This document shows, piece after piece, positions 52,611 through 61,002 of a stretch of DNA of 64,000 nt. The position numbers were made by a program, and so were the translations under genes. The notes below the pieces were generated by a model. That model saw nothing but the letters and a program-made list of their open reading frames with translations, ran no database searches and had not been told where the DNA came from. Every line of letters starts with the position of its first letter. The first letter of the stretch is position 1. This DNA comes from Glycomyces amatae (GTDB lineage Bacteria; Actinomycetota; Actinomycetes; Mycobacteriales; Micromonosporaceae): positions 62,001 through 126,000 of the forward strand of contig NZ_JAJLQZ010000003.1 of assembly GCF_020991375.1 (NCBI RefSeq), in the 5' to 3' direction.

Positions 52611-53062
52611 GCCATCGAGCCGACGGCGTCGCGGCGATCGTCGCGCTGGCCGGAACCGACCTCGGCCGCACCGAATGGCGCGTGGTCGACCAGGACCGGG
52701 TGCAGCGGTTCGCCGACGCCACCGACGACCACCAGTGGATCCACACCGACCCCCGGCGCGCCGCCGCGGGACCGTTCGGCGCCGCCATCGCCCACGGCTA
52801 CCTCACGCTCTCGCTGGTCATCCCGATGTTCGGCGAACTCCTGGCGATCGACGGGGTGACCGCGAGCGTCAACTACGGGCTGAACCGGGTGCGCTTCCCG
52901 TCCCCGGTGAAGGTCGGCGACCGGATCCGCCTGCACGCCGAGGTGGCCGACGCGACGGAGGTCCGAGGAGGAGCCCAGCTCGGCGTGGACTTCACCGTCG
53001 AGATCGAACACGGCGCCAAACCGGCCTGCGTCGCGCAGGCGGTCTACCGCTACTACCGATGA
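52607..53062 (+). CDS. MaoC-type enoyl-CoA hydratase
   Basis: A 151-residue hot-dog protein: DDHQWIHTD and GPFGAAIAHGYLTL carry the Asp/His hydratase motif of MaoC/R-hydratases. ATG overlaps the ligase stop. It should hydrate an enoyl-CoA from the ligase product. Completes the PaaX cluster. Confidence 0.9.
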   Translation: MSHRADGVAAIVALAGTDLGRTEWRVVDQDRVQRFADATDDHQWIHTDPRRAAAGPFGAAIAHGYLTLSLVIPMFGELLAIDGVTASVNYGLNRVRFPSPVKVGDRIRLHAEVADATEVRGGAQLGVDFTVEIEHGAKPACVAQAVYRYYR

Positions 53063-53294
53063 CGGCCGGCAGGCGCTCGGCGGCGGGCCGATCGCAGCCG
53101 AGGCCCTCGCACGTGGCGGATGCTGCCGGAGTCCTGCTTCACCGGTCGACGACGCCGCCCGTCGATGCGGTGCCGCTCGCCGAAGCCGTCCGATCCGCCC
53201 GGAGGCGGCGGGCTCGGTTCGCGGCGCGAAATTCGAGTCGGCCCCGGAGCGCGGCCGAGGGCGGGATAATCGGTGCCGAGCCGAGGAGGGAACG

Positions 53295-53633
53295 ATGATC
53301 ATCAATGTGGACCGCTCGAGCGTCGCGATGGGCGACGACATCCGGCCGCACGCCGAGACGGTCGATCTGCCAGAGTCGAGCACGATCGCCGAGGCCGTGG
53401 CCTATCTGCGGCAGCGGAAGTACCTCGCGCCGATCGCGGGAGGGCGGGCGACGTGGGTCCTGGAGGTGAACGGCAGGCCCGCGGCCGTGATCGCGCAGCA
53501 GTGGGCCGAGCCGAAGTTCGCCGTCGACCCGTCCGACACGCTCGGCTCCTTCGGCGGCGAGGTCTCCCTCATGTTCAGGTACCGGGCGCAGATCGACCCC
53601 GACGACCTCTACGACACGCTCTCGGGAGGCTGA
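53295..53633 (+). CDS. Hypothetical 112-residue protein
   Basis: Unrecognised small protein with an antiparallel-strand look (TWVLEVNGRPAAVIAQQW), preceded by GAGGAGGGAACG. No membrane segment and no cysteine cluster. Function unknown. Confidence 0.65.
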   Translation: MIINVDRSSVAMGDDIRPHAETVDLPESSTIAEAVAYLRQRKYLAPIAGGRATWVLEVNGRPAAVIAQQWAEPKFAVDPSDTLGSFGGEVSLMFRYRAQIDPDDLYDTLSGG

Positions 53634-53848
53634 CGGCGGCCAAGGACGGGAACTCGTCACGGATCCCGCGGCGCGGACGCGGCGATGCCCGTGGCGGCGG
53701 CGCGGCCGGCGACCGGTCCCGCGCCCCCGGTCCGCAGGACGGCGGTGTCGTCGCGCGGGTCGAGGGGCGGTGAGGCCGGGACCGGCCGCGGCGCCTGCCG
53801 CCGAGTCCGGCCACGGTCGCCTCGGCGTCCCGGGAGCGCCGGTCCCCC

Positions 53849-54838
53849 TCAGGCGGAGTCGCGCCACAGGAGCTTCGAGCGCACCGCCCGGTGGATCGAG
53901 GGGACGTCGGCGAAATCGGCGGCGGCGAGCTCGTCGACGATGTCGAGCGTGTGCGAGGCCAGCCCGAGGCGGTCGAGGGCGATCGAGGTCAGCCGCGGGT
54001 CGACGGCCTCGCCCAGGGAGAGGCCGTCGACGCCGACGATGCGGACCCGGCCGGGCACGTCGATCCCGTGGGCATGCGCGTGCTGGACCGCGCCGAGCGC
54101 CATGAGGTCGTTGAACATCAGGACCGCGTCGGTCTCGGGGTGCGCCTCGAGCAGCCGCGCGAACGCCTGGGCGCCTCCGGCGATGGTCTCCTCGCCCACG
54201 ACGCCGCCGGCGAGCTGGTCGCCGGCCGCCTGCTCGAACCAGATCCGCCGCAGCGAGGGCGTGTACTCGCCGAGCGCGTTCCGGGAGCTCGTCGAGTCGA
54301 CCATGCCGAAGCGGCGCGCGCCGCGGGCCCGCAGCGCGGACACCGCCTCGACGACGCCCGACTCGAGGTCGAGCTCGACCGAGTGGACGCCGAGCTCGGT
54401 GCCGCGCGATTCGAGTCGCACCACGGGCAGGCCTCCGCTCGCCGCGCGGAGCACCGCGTCGGACCCGGTGAAGTGGCCGACGATGACGTCCACCTGGTTC
54501 GTGAGCACGCCTATCGAGTCCTCGGCCCTGCCCTCCGAGGCCGCCATCGCCATCTGCCAGCCGCGCTCGCCGGCGACCGACAGCAGGTCGGCGGCGATCT
54601 CGGTGAAGTACGGGTTCCGGAACGACGCGACCACGAGGCCCATCGCATGGGTCTTCTTGCGGTTGACCAGGTTCCTCGCGAAGCGGCTGGGCCGGTAGCC
54701 GAGCCGCTCGGCGGTGGCCAGGACCCTGGCCCGCGTGGTCTCGCTGATATCGCTCATGCCGTTCATCGCACGGGTGACGGTCTGGCGCGAGACGCCCGCG
54801 GCCGCGGCCACGTCGAGAATCGTCACCCGCTTGGACAC
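53849..54838 (-). CDS. LacI-family transcriptional regulator (fourth)
   Basis: A 329-residue repressor with GTG start after AAGGAGG. Helix-turn-helix TILDVAAAAGVSRQTVTRAM, hinge and sugar-sensor domain (VVASFRNPYF; VGVDGLSLGE). Divergent from the GntR gene; the palindrome TCGTGAA-CC-TTCACGA between them is its likely operator. Confidence 0.9.
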   Translation of the reverse strand: MSKRVTILDVAAAAGVSRQTVTRAMNGMSDISETTRARVLATAERLGYRPSRFARNLVNRKKTHAMGLVVASFRNPYFTEIAADLLSVAGERGWQMAMAASEGRAEDSIGVLTNQVDVIVGHFTGSDAVLRAASGGLPVVRLESRGTELGVHSVELDLESGVVEAVSALRARGARRFGMVDSTSSRNALGEYTPSLRRIWFEQAAGDQLAGGVVGEETIAGGAQAFARLLEAHPETDAVLMFNDLMALGAVQHAHAHGIDVPGRVRIVGVDGLSLGEAVDPRLTSIALDRLGLASHTLDIVDELAAADFADVPSIHRAVRSKLLWRDSA

Positions 54839-54954
54839 GGCTCCTCCTTCGTTCTCACGCGCTCGCGCGGTTCGGCGCCGACCGGTGGTCCGGAGGAGGC
54901 TCCCCGCGTCCGAACCGCGGCGGGCCCGTCCCGGCGCTCGTTCTCGGATCGGTT

Positions 54955-54970
54955 TCGTGAACCTTCACGA
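54955..54970. promoter_or_regulatory. Palindromic operator TCGTGAA-CC-TTCACGA
   Basis: Seven-bp arms, perfect, in the 257-base region between the LacI-type and GntR-type genes. Confidence 0.65.
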
Positions 54971-55080
54971 TACTCACCGACGGCGTGCGGGACAAGCCGC
55001 ATGCGGCGCGGCGGACGGGATCCGGAGCGCAGGCGGCCCCGTGCGGCCCGGGTGTCCCCGTCCGGCCCGCGGCCCGCTCG

Positions 55081-55100
55081 GACATACTTGCCGGTATGTC
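55081..55100. promoter_or_regulatory. Inverted repeat overlapping GntR start codon
   Basis: GACATAC-TTGCCG-GTATGTC: perfect 7-bp arms; the right arm contains the ATG of the GntR gene (55096). Suggests autoregulation. Confidence 0.6.
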
Positions 55101-55836
55101 CCGCACAGACGATGTCGTCAACGGCATCAAGCGCATGATCCTCAACGGCGAGCTGGCCCCGGGCGAACGCCTGCCGGTCGAGAAGGAGCTCGCCGCGATG
55201 CTCGGCGTCTCCCGCGGCTCGCTGCGCGAAGGGGTCCGGGCGCTGTCGGTGCTCGGCGTCCTCCACACCCGGCGCGGCGACGGCACCTACGTCACCCCCC
55301 TCGACCTCTCCCTCCTCCTGGCGCCGGTGGGATTCGTGGTGGAACTCCAGGTGGAGGGGCAGACCAGGCAGGTCCACACGGTGCGGCGCCTCCTGGAGTG
55401 CGAGGCCGCCCGCCTCGCGGCCCACAGCATCACCGACGAGGCGCTCGACGAGGCGGAGGCGCTCCTGGAGGAGGCCAGGTCGATCCTCGACAGCGAGCCC
55501 GAGCGGCATGAGCGCATCATCGAGATCGACATCGCCTTCCACCGGATCATCGCCGTCCACTCCGACAACCAGGTGCTGGCCGGCATGATCGAGGCGCTCG
55601 CCAGCCGCACCGCGCGGGAGCGGCTGTGGCGGAGCCTCCGCGAGGAGGGCGCCGACCGCCGCACCCACGAGGAGCACCTCGCCATCCTGCGGGCCCTCAG
55701 AGCCCGCGACTCCCAAGCGGCCGAGGTCCGCATGGCCAACCACCTGCTCGGCGTGGAGGAGTCCCTGGCCCTCGGCGGCGCCGCGACGCTTCCGGACCCG
55801 GACCCGGACGCCGACTCGGACGACGCCGACGACTGA
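55096..55836 (+). CDS. GntR/FadR-family transcriptional regulator
   Basis: A 246-residue protein: winged helix at the N-terminus (EKELAAMLGVSRGSLREGVR) and an FCD-type helical effector domain with the metal-binding His/Asp pattern (EIDIAFHRIIAVHSDN). Asp-rich tail. Upstream of GH36 with a perfect palindrome between, so it is a candidate regulator of GH36 and perhaps GH2. FadR-group ligands are often sugar acids (family knowledge). Confidence 0.9.
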   Translation: MSRTDDVVNGIKRMILNGELAPGERLPVEKELAAMLGVSRGSLREGVRALSVLGVLHTRRGDGTYVTPLDLSLLLAPVGFVVELQVEGQTRQVHTVRRLLECEAARLAAHSITDEALDEAEALLEEARSILDSEPERHERIIEIDIAFHRIIAVHSDNQVLAGMIEALASRTARERLWRSLREEGADRRTHEEHLAILRALRARDSQAAEVRMANHLLGVEESLALGGAATLPDPDPDADSDDADD

Positions 55837-55855
55837 CCCGAACATCGGTCGAATT

Positions 55856-55869
55856 GATCAGATCTGATC
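55856..55869. promoter_or_regulatory. Palindrome GATCAGATCTGATC after GntR gene
   Basis: Perfect 14-bp palindrome 20 bases after the GntR stop and 242 bases before the GH36 start; possible GntR or other regulator site. Confidence 0.5.
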
Positions 55870-55997
55870 CGAACGGCCTGTTGATCGATGTTCCCTTTTA
55901 TCCTTGAACACGCCGTATTCTCATGGACGGATTCTCCGGTGTCACCTTGTCCCGCTCCCCGATCGCAAGAAACATCAGACTTTTAGCCGCCGTGCTC

Positions 55998-56026
55998 TTG
56001 CAACGCCTCTCCGCTGCGGTTAGCTT
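55998..56026 (+). promoter_or_regulatory. Putative GH36 promoter
   Basis: TTGCAA (55998-56003), 17-base spacer, TAGCTT (56021-56026; TAnnnT form). About 70 bases before the start codon. Confidence 0.5.
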
Positions 56027-56097
56027 GTGTATCGGTCCGAGTGCAGCGGCCGACACCCCCGTCGCACCGCGCCTCGCCACCTCCGAGGAGTCCAGTG

Positions 56098-58134
56098 ATG
56101 AACGCCGCCGATGAGATCGAGTGGAACCGCCCCGGCCTGCACCTGCGGTTCGCCTACGGCGACGACGGCCCGGTCGAGCTCGTCGCCCTGGCGACCGGGC
56201 CCGGCGCCCCCTCCATCGCGGTGCCCTTCCCGATCGTCGAACTCACCACCGGCGGCCGCCGGCGCGAGCGCAACACCCAGATCTACCGCCACACGGTCGC
56301 CGGGGTGCGCCTGCGCCACGTCGACCACGAGGCCGACGCGCAGGAGGTGCGGATCCGCCAGCGCGACGAGTCGACCGGGGTCGAGGTCCTCAGCCGGTTC
56401 AGGGCGGCCGGGCCGGGACTCCAGATCTCGCACACGGTCCGCAACACCTCCGCTGAGGACGTCGTGCTGACGGCCGTGACCTCGGTGCTCTTGGCGCTCA
56501 AGGGAACCGCGTACGACCTGCTGTGGGGGCGGAGCGAATGGCTGGGCGAGGGCCGCTGGAGGCGGCACCCGCTGGCCGACGTCCTCCCGGACCTGAACCT
56601 GGACCTCCACCGCCAGGACGGGCGGGGCCGGTTCAAGGTCACCAGTCACGGCTCCTGGTCCAGCGGGGACGTGCTGCCCACCGGGGTGCTCGCGGGATCG
56701 GAGGGGCCCTCGGTCGCATGGCAGGTCGAGACGAGCGCGGGCTGGCACTGGGAGCTGTCGCGCCTGCGGGAGGGCGTGGTCCTGGGCGCCCTGGGGCCGA
56801 CGGACGCCGAGCACCAGTTCGCCGAGCGGCTGGCTCCGGGAACGGCGTTCACGTCGGTGCCCGCGGGCCTGGCCGTGGCCGACGGGGGCCGGGACGCCGC
56901 CTTCGCGGCGCTCGCGGACTACCGCCGCGCCATCCGGGTGCGGCGGCCCGTGGACGACCGGCTCCCGGTCGTCTACAACGACTACATGAACACGCTCATG
57001 GGCGACCCCTCGACCGAGAAGCTGCTGCCGCTCGTCGAGTCGGCGGCCGCGGCGGGCGCCGAGTACTTCTGCGTCGACGCCGGCTGGTTCGCCGGCCCGC
57101 GGGGCTGGTGGCACAGCGCCGGTGAGTGGCGCGAGGCCCCGGGCCGGTTCACCGGCGGGCTCGTGTCGGTCGCCGACGCGATCCGCCGCGCCGGCATGCG
57201 GCCGGGCCTGTGGCTCGAACCCGAGGGCGTGGGCGTGGCCTCGCCGGTGGCCGAGCGGCTTCCGGACGAGGCGTTCTTCCAGCGGTTCGGGCAGCGTGTC
57301 GTGGAGGGGAACCACTACCAGCTCGACCTGCGCCACCCGGCGGCCCGGGCCCACCTGGACGAGACCGTCGACCGGCTGGTGGACGAGTTCGGCCTCGGGT
57401 ACTTCAAGCTCGACTACAACGTCGACATCGGGGCGGGGACCGAGGTGGGGGTCGCGGGTGCGGGCGCGGGGCTGCTCGGGCACACGCGCGCGCTCCGGGA
57501 CTGGCTGCTCGGGGTGCAGGAGCGCCATCCCGCCCTCCTCATCGAGAGCTGCTCGTCCGGGGGGATGCGCATGGACTACGGCCTGCTGTCGGTGGCGCAC
57601 CTCCAGTCCACCAGCGACCAGCAGGACTTCCTGCTGTACCCGCCGGTCGCGGCGGCGGCGCCGGCGAGCGTCCTGCCCGAGCAGGCGGGGAACTGGGCGT
57701 ACCCGGCCGCGTCGATGTCCCTGGAGGAGACGGCGTTCGCGATGACGGCGGGCGTCATGGGGCGGATGTACCTCTCGGGGTTCCTGCACGAGCTCGGCGA
57801 CGAGCGGTCCGCGCTCGTGTCGGAGGCGGTCGCGCTGCACCGGGACCGGCGCGCCGATATCGCCGTGTCGCACCCGGTCTGGCCGCTGGGCCTGCCCGGA
57901 TGGGACGACGAGGTGATCGCGCTGATGCTCGACGCCGGTCCCGGATCGCTCATGGCGGTCTGGTCCCGGGGCGCCGCGGCGGAGGTCGTCCTCCCCGGGC
58001 TGGAGGGCCGGCGGCTGGAGCAGGTGTACCCCGCGGCGCTGCCGGAGTGGAAGGTCCGCGGCGGGAGCGGCGCGCCGGTCATCGAGGTCCCGGCGGGGCC
58101 GAGCGCCCGGATCTTCACGGTCAGCGCCGAATGA
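56098..58134 (+). CDS. GH36-type alpha-galactosidase-like enzyme
   Basis: A 678-residue cytosolic enzyme. N-terminal beta domain to ~290, barrel with CVDAGWFA near 325, nucleophile Asp439 (YFKLDYN), SCSSGGMRMDYG near 484 and probable acid/base Asp507 in QSTSDQQD. Conserved but divergent from the other GH36 (the SDNTD motif is SDQQD), so it may have another specificity. Start ATG after GAGGAG. Confidence 0.85.
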   Translation: MNAADEIEWNRPGLHLRFAYGDDGPVELVALATGPGAPSIAVPFPIVELTTGGRRRERNTQIYRHTVAGVRLRHVDHEADAQEVRIRQRDESTGVEVLSRFRAAGPGLQISHTVRNTSAEDVVLTAVTSVLLALKGTAYDLLWGRSEWLGEGRWRRHPLADVLPDLNLDLHRQDGRGRFKVTSHGSWSSGDVLPTGVLAGSEGPSVAWQVETSAGWHWELSRLREGVVLGALGPTDAEHQFAERLAPGTAFTSVPAGLAVADGGRDAAFAALADYRRAIRVRRPVDDRLPVVYNDYMNTLMGDPSTEKLLPLVESAAAAGAEYFCVDAGWFAGPRGWWHSAGEWREAPGRFTGGLVSVADAIRRAGMRPGLWLEPEGVGVASPVAERLPDEAFFQRFGQRVVEGNHYQLDLRHPAARAHLDETVDRLVDEFGLGYFKLDYNVDIGAGTEVGVAGAGAGLLGHTRALRDWLLGVQERHPALLIESCSSGGMRMDYGLLSVAHLQSTSDQQDFLLYPPVAAAAPASVLPEQAGNWAYPAASMSLEETAFAMTAGVMGRMYLSGFLHELGDERSALVSEAVALHRDRRADIAVSHPVWPLGLPGWDDEVIALMLDAGPGSLMAVWSRGAAAEVVLPGLEGRRLEQVYPAALPEWKVRGGSGAPVIEVPAGPSARIFTVSAE

Positions 58135-58159
58135 GCCCGCGGCGGGTGTGCCGCCATGG

Positions 58160-58250
58160 CGCTCGGCGCACGGGCCCGGGACGGGCTCGAAGCACTCGAT
58201 CTCGGTGGCCATGAGGTCCACGCTCGGCCCACGGGCCCGGGACGGACTCG
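58160..58250. repeat. Two 30-bp direct repeats
   Basis: 58160-58189 and 58221-58250 differ at two positions and share the core CACGGGCCCGGGACGG; the second copy starts 61 bases after the first. Only two copies, so not a CRISPR. Confidence 0.75.
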
Positions 58251-58347
58251 GGACGCGAAGTCCCTGCGCAAAGGCCGTTAAAAGCTGAAGGCCGTATACC
58301 ATCCCCAGCCCCCGCCCACCCAGAAGGGGAACGTAGACCCCGGCTTT

Positions 58348-58380
58348 GCGCGCGGGTCCGACAGAATCGGGCCCGCGCGC
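58348..58380. terminator. Hairpin in convergent region
   Basis: 14-bp stem with one G-T pair (58348-58361 with 58367-58380), CAGAA loop; possible terminator for GH2 or GH36. Confidence 0.5.
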
Positions 58381-58498
58381 CGCGGATGTCACCCGAAAGG
58401 GGACAGGTCGCGTTCTCCGGCAGGGCGTACGGCTCGTCCGTCAACGCCGGCTTCCCGTCCGACGACGTCTCCGCTCGGCGGGCGGCCCGCGCGCGGTC

Positions 58499-60925
58499 TC
58501 AGTGGACGCGGATCTCCTCGATCTCCATGGGCGCCTCGGGGAAGGAGAGTCGCACGGCCAGGGCCGTGCGCGGCTCGAACTCGATGCGCACGAACTGGTC
58601 GGCGCCGGGACCGGCCTGGTGGATCGGGGCGAACGTGCGTCCGTCGACCGCGGATTCGAGCAGCCACGGGTACGCGGGCGGCTCGGCGAAGTCGATCTCG
58701 ATCCTGTTGATCTCATACGGGTATTCGAGGCTGGGCGCGATCCATTCGCCGGGCCCCGTCCCCTCCGCGCGCCAGGCCGCGGGCCCCGGCTCGGTGGCGT
58801 TGCCGCCCGGGCGCCCGGGTGCGGCGCTGCTGGCGGCGACGGGGCGGTAGGCCGCCAGCGACATCCAGCCCTTCCCTCGCGGCGGCTCGGTCAGGTACGG
58901 CGCGGGCGGCGGGAGGCGGCGCTCGCGGTCGGGCCGGGGCGCTGCCGGGCCGACCGCCGTCAGGACGAGCTCGACGGGGGCGAGGCCCGCCGCGGTGGCC
59001 CGAATGCGCTGCGGCCCGGGCGTGTAGGACCGCACCTCGATGGCGCCGGCGCCGTCCCACAGGCTGTGCGTCGCAGCGGAGAGGGCGAAGCTGCGCCCCG
59101 AGGGGAGCAGGGCGTCGCCCTCGACCACCGTGAGCAGGACGTCCCGGTCGTCGGCGACGCGGACGCCGTGCTCGTCGAGCATCTCGACCTCGATGCGGGC
59201 GTCGGCGGTGCCGTCGGTGGGGATCGTTTCGGTGTCGGTGCGCAGCCGCAGCGCCGCGGCCGTCCCGGGTTCGGGGAAGGCGGGCGGGGCGATCCCGAGC
59301 AGCTTCTCGCGGTACCAGTGGTAGGCGCGCTTGGGCCGGCGGAAGTAGTCCGCGAGGCCCTGGAGTCCGGCGCCGGGCGCGATGGTCTTGTAGTGGAAGG
59401 CGCACCAGAAGATCTTTCCCGAGCGCCAGGGGTGGTCGGTCTCGACGCCGTGCGCCCACTCCACCTCGTACTCGCCGGGCCCGTTGCCCATGACGCCGTG
59501 GTACTCGGTGACGAGGTTGGGGATGCCGGGGTCGAGGTAGAGCTCGGCGCCGTCGCCGTTGTATCCGGCGATGTCGCCGAGGCGGTCGAAGCCCTTGCGC
59601 TGCACGCCTCCCACGGCCGCGGGCCGGGTCGGGTCGAGCCGCTTCGCGAGGGCGACGAGCTCGACGGTGAGGGCCTTGGCCTTGGGGATGACGGCGTCGT
59701 CGGAGAAGAACGCCTCGTTGCCGATGCTCCAGGTGACGATGCTCGGGTGGTTGCGCTGCGTGCGGATCATCTCGCGCAGGGCCGTGCGCAGGCTCTCCTC
59801 GAACTCGGCCTCGTCCGCTTCGTGGACGGGGTAGGCGCTGGCGAACCAGTGGCCTTCGACGTTCTCGCCGCCGGTCCCCCAGAAGTGGAGTTCGGACCAG
59901 AACAGCAGGCCCTGGCGGTCGCACTCCTCGGCGAAGTACGGGTGGTGGGGGTAGTGGGAGCCGCGGATGATGTTCATCCCGAGGTCCTTGACCATCGCGA
60001 TGTCGCGGCGGATCGAGGCGCGGGTGCCGGCGTCGCCCCAGCCGCCGCGGTTCTGGTGGACGTTGGCGCCGTGGAGGTCGAGGTGCTCGCCGTTGAGGAA
60101 GAAGCCGCGGTCGGCGGTGAACTCGAACCGGCGGAACCCGAAGGAGGTCGTCTGGGCGTCGCGCACGGCGCCGTCGACGGCGACCGAGGCGGTGAGCTCG
60201 TAGAGGTGCGGGTGGTCGGGGTGCCACAGCAGCGGGTCCGTCACGGCCCCTTCGAGTTCGACCACCGCGGTGGACTCCGCCGGAACGGTGCGGCGCACGG
60301 GTCCGAGGTGGACGGCCGTGCCGTCCGGGCCGGTGGCGAGCGCGGCGACCACGGCGTCGGCGGGGTCGGGCCCGTCGTTGACGACCTCGACCGAGGCGGC
60401 GATCGACGCCGACGCGCGGTCGACCTCCGGGGTCGTGACTCCGACGCCGTGCCAGGCGATGCGGACGCGGTCGGCGACGAGGAGGCCGACGTCGCGGTAG
60501 ACGCCGCCGTTGAAGCTGTAGTCCCCCGCGCGCGGCGCCAGGCGGGCGTTCCAGCGGTTGTCGACCCGCACGAACACGTCGTTCTCGCCGGCGTGGACGA
60601 GGTCGGAGACGTCGACGGTGAAGGGGGTGTAGCCGCCCTCGTGCCGGCCGGCGAGGCGGCCGTTGACGAAGACCTCGCAGATCTGGAAGACGCCCAGGAA
60701 CTCCAGTGCGATCCACCGGCCGAGCCACGCCTGGTCGATGCCGAGGGCTCGCCGGTAGCAGCCGAATCCGGTGTAGATCCGGGGCTCGCGGAAGTCCGGG
60801 AGGCCGAACGAGTGCGGGAGGCCGACGTCGTACCAGTCGGGGTCCGGCGGCGCGGTCTCGGCGCCCGGGTGCTCGCCGTAGTCGAAGGTCCAGTCGGCGT
60901 TGACGAATCGCTGTTCGCGGATCAT
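58499..60925 (-). CDS. GH2-family glycosidase (beta-galactosidase/glucuronidase type)
   Basis: An 808-residue cytosolic enzyme. N-terminal sugar-binding domain (YTGFGCYRRAL; FVNGRLAGRHEGGY), Ig-like domain, barrel with acid/base Glu404 (WSIGNEAF) and nucleophile Glu474 (LVTEYHG). After ~555 a GH2 C-terminal beta domain and an F5/8-type discoidin-like tail follow. Whether it cleaves beta-galactose, mannose or glucuronic acid is unresolved. Co-directional with the transporter operon, but a strong hairpin precedes it. Confidence 0.9.
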   Translation of the reverse strand: MIREQRFVNADWTFDYGEHPGAETAPPDPDWYDVGLPHSFGLPDFREPRIYTGFGCYRRALGIDQAWLGRWIALEFLGVFQICEVFVNGRLAGRHEGGYTPFTVDVSDLVHAGENDVFVRVDNRWNARLAPRAGDYSFNGGVYRDVGLLVADRVRIAWHGVGVTTPEVDRASASIAASVEVVNDGPDPADAVVAALATGPDGTAVHLGPVRRTVPAESTAVVELEGAVTDPLLWHPDHPHLYELTASVAVDGAVRDAQTTSFGFRRFEFTADRGFFLNGEHLDLHGANVHQNRGGWGDAGTRASIRRDIAMVKDLGMNIIRGSHYPHHPYFAEECDRQGLLFWSELHFWGTGGENVEGHWFASAYPVHEADEAEFEESLRTALREMIRTQRNHPSIVTWSIGNEAFFSDDAVIPKAKALTVELVALAKRLDPTRPAAVGGVQRKGFDRLGDIAGYNGDGAELYLDPGIPNLVTEYHGVMGNGPGEYEVEWAHGVETDHPWRSGKIFWCAFHYKTIAPGAGLQGLADYFRRPKRAYHWYREKLLGIAPPAFPEPGTAAALRLRTDTETIPTDGTADARIEVEMLDEHGVRVADDRDVLLTVVEGDALLPSGRSFALSAATHSLWDGAGAIEVRSYTPGPQRIRATAAGLAPVELVLTAVGPAAPRPDRERRLPPPAPYLTEPPRGKGWMSLAAYRPVAASSAAPGRPGGNATEPGPAAWRAEGTGPGEWIAPSLEYPYEINRIEIDFAEPPAYPWLLESAVDGRTFAPIHQAGPGADQFVRIEFEPRTALAVRLSFPEAPMEIEEIRVH

Positions 60926-60951
60926 GTGGTCGTGGCCTCTCGGTCGCGGGG

Positions 60952-60982
60952 GCGGGCCGCCCCAGGATCGGGGGCGGCCCGC
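60952..60982 (-). terminator. Hairpin between binding-protein gene and GH2
   Basis: 12-bp stem (60952-60963 with 60971-60982), 7-base loop, right after the binding-protein stop. Probably reduces read-through into GH2. Confidence 0.6.
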
Positions 60983-61002
60983 GGTTCAGGGCGGTCCGGC
61001 CG

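Larger units (their letters stand above)
58135..58498. other. Convergent intergenic region with direct repeats, 364 bp
   Basis: Between the GH36 and GH2 stops. It contains two 30-bp direct repeats and a terminator-like hairpin. A minus-strand frame (58121-58444) starts with protein-like sequence but overlaps repeats and has no ribosome site; not called. Confidence 0.5.

Noticed and set aside
58121-58444. 107-codon minus-strand frame with protein-like start
   Set aside because: Overlaps the direct repeats and a hairpin, ends in the GH36 gene and lacks a Shine-Dalgarno.
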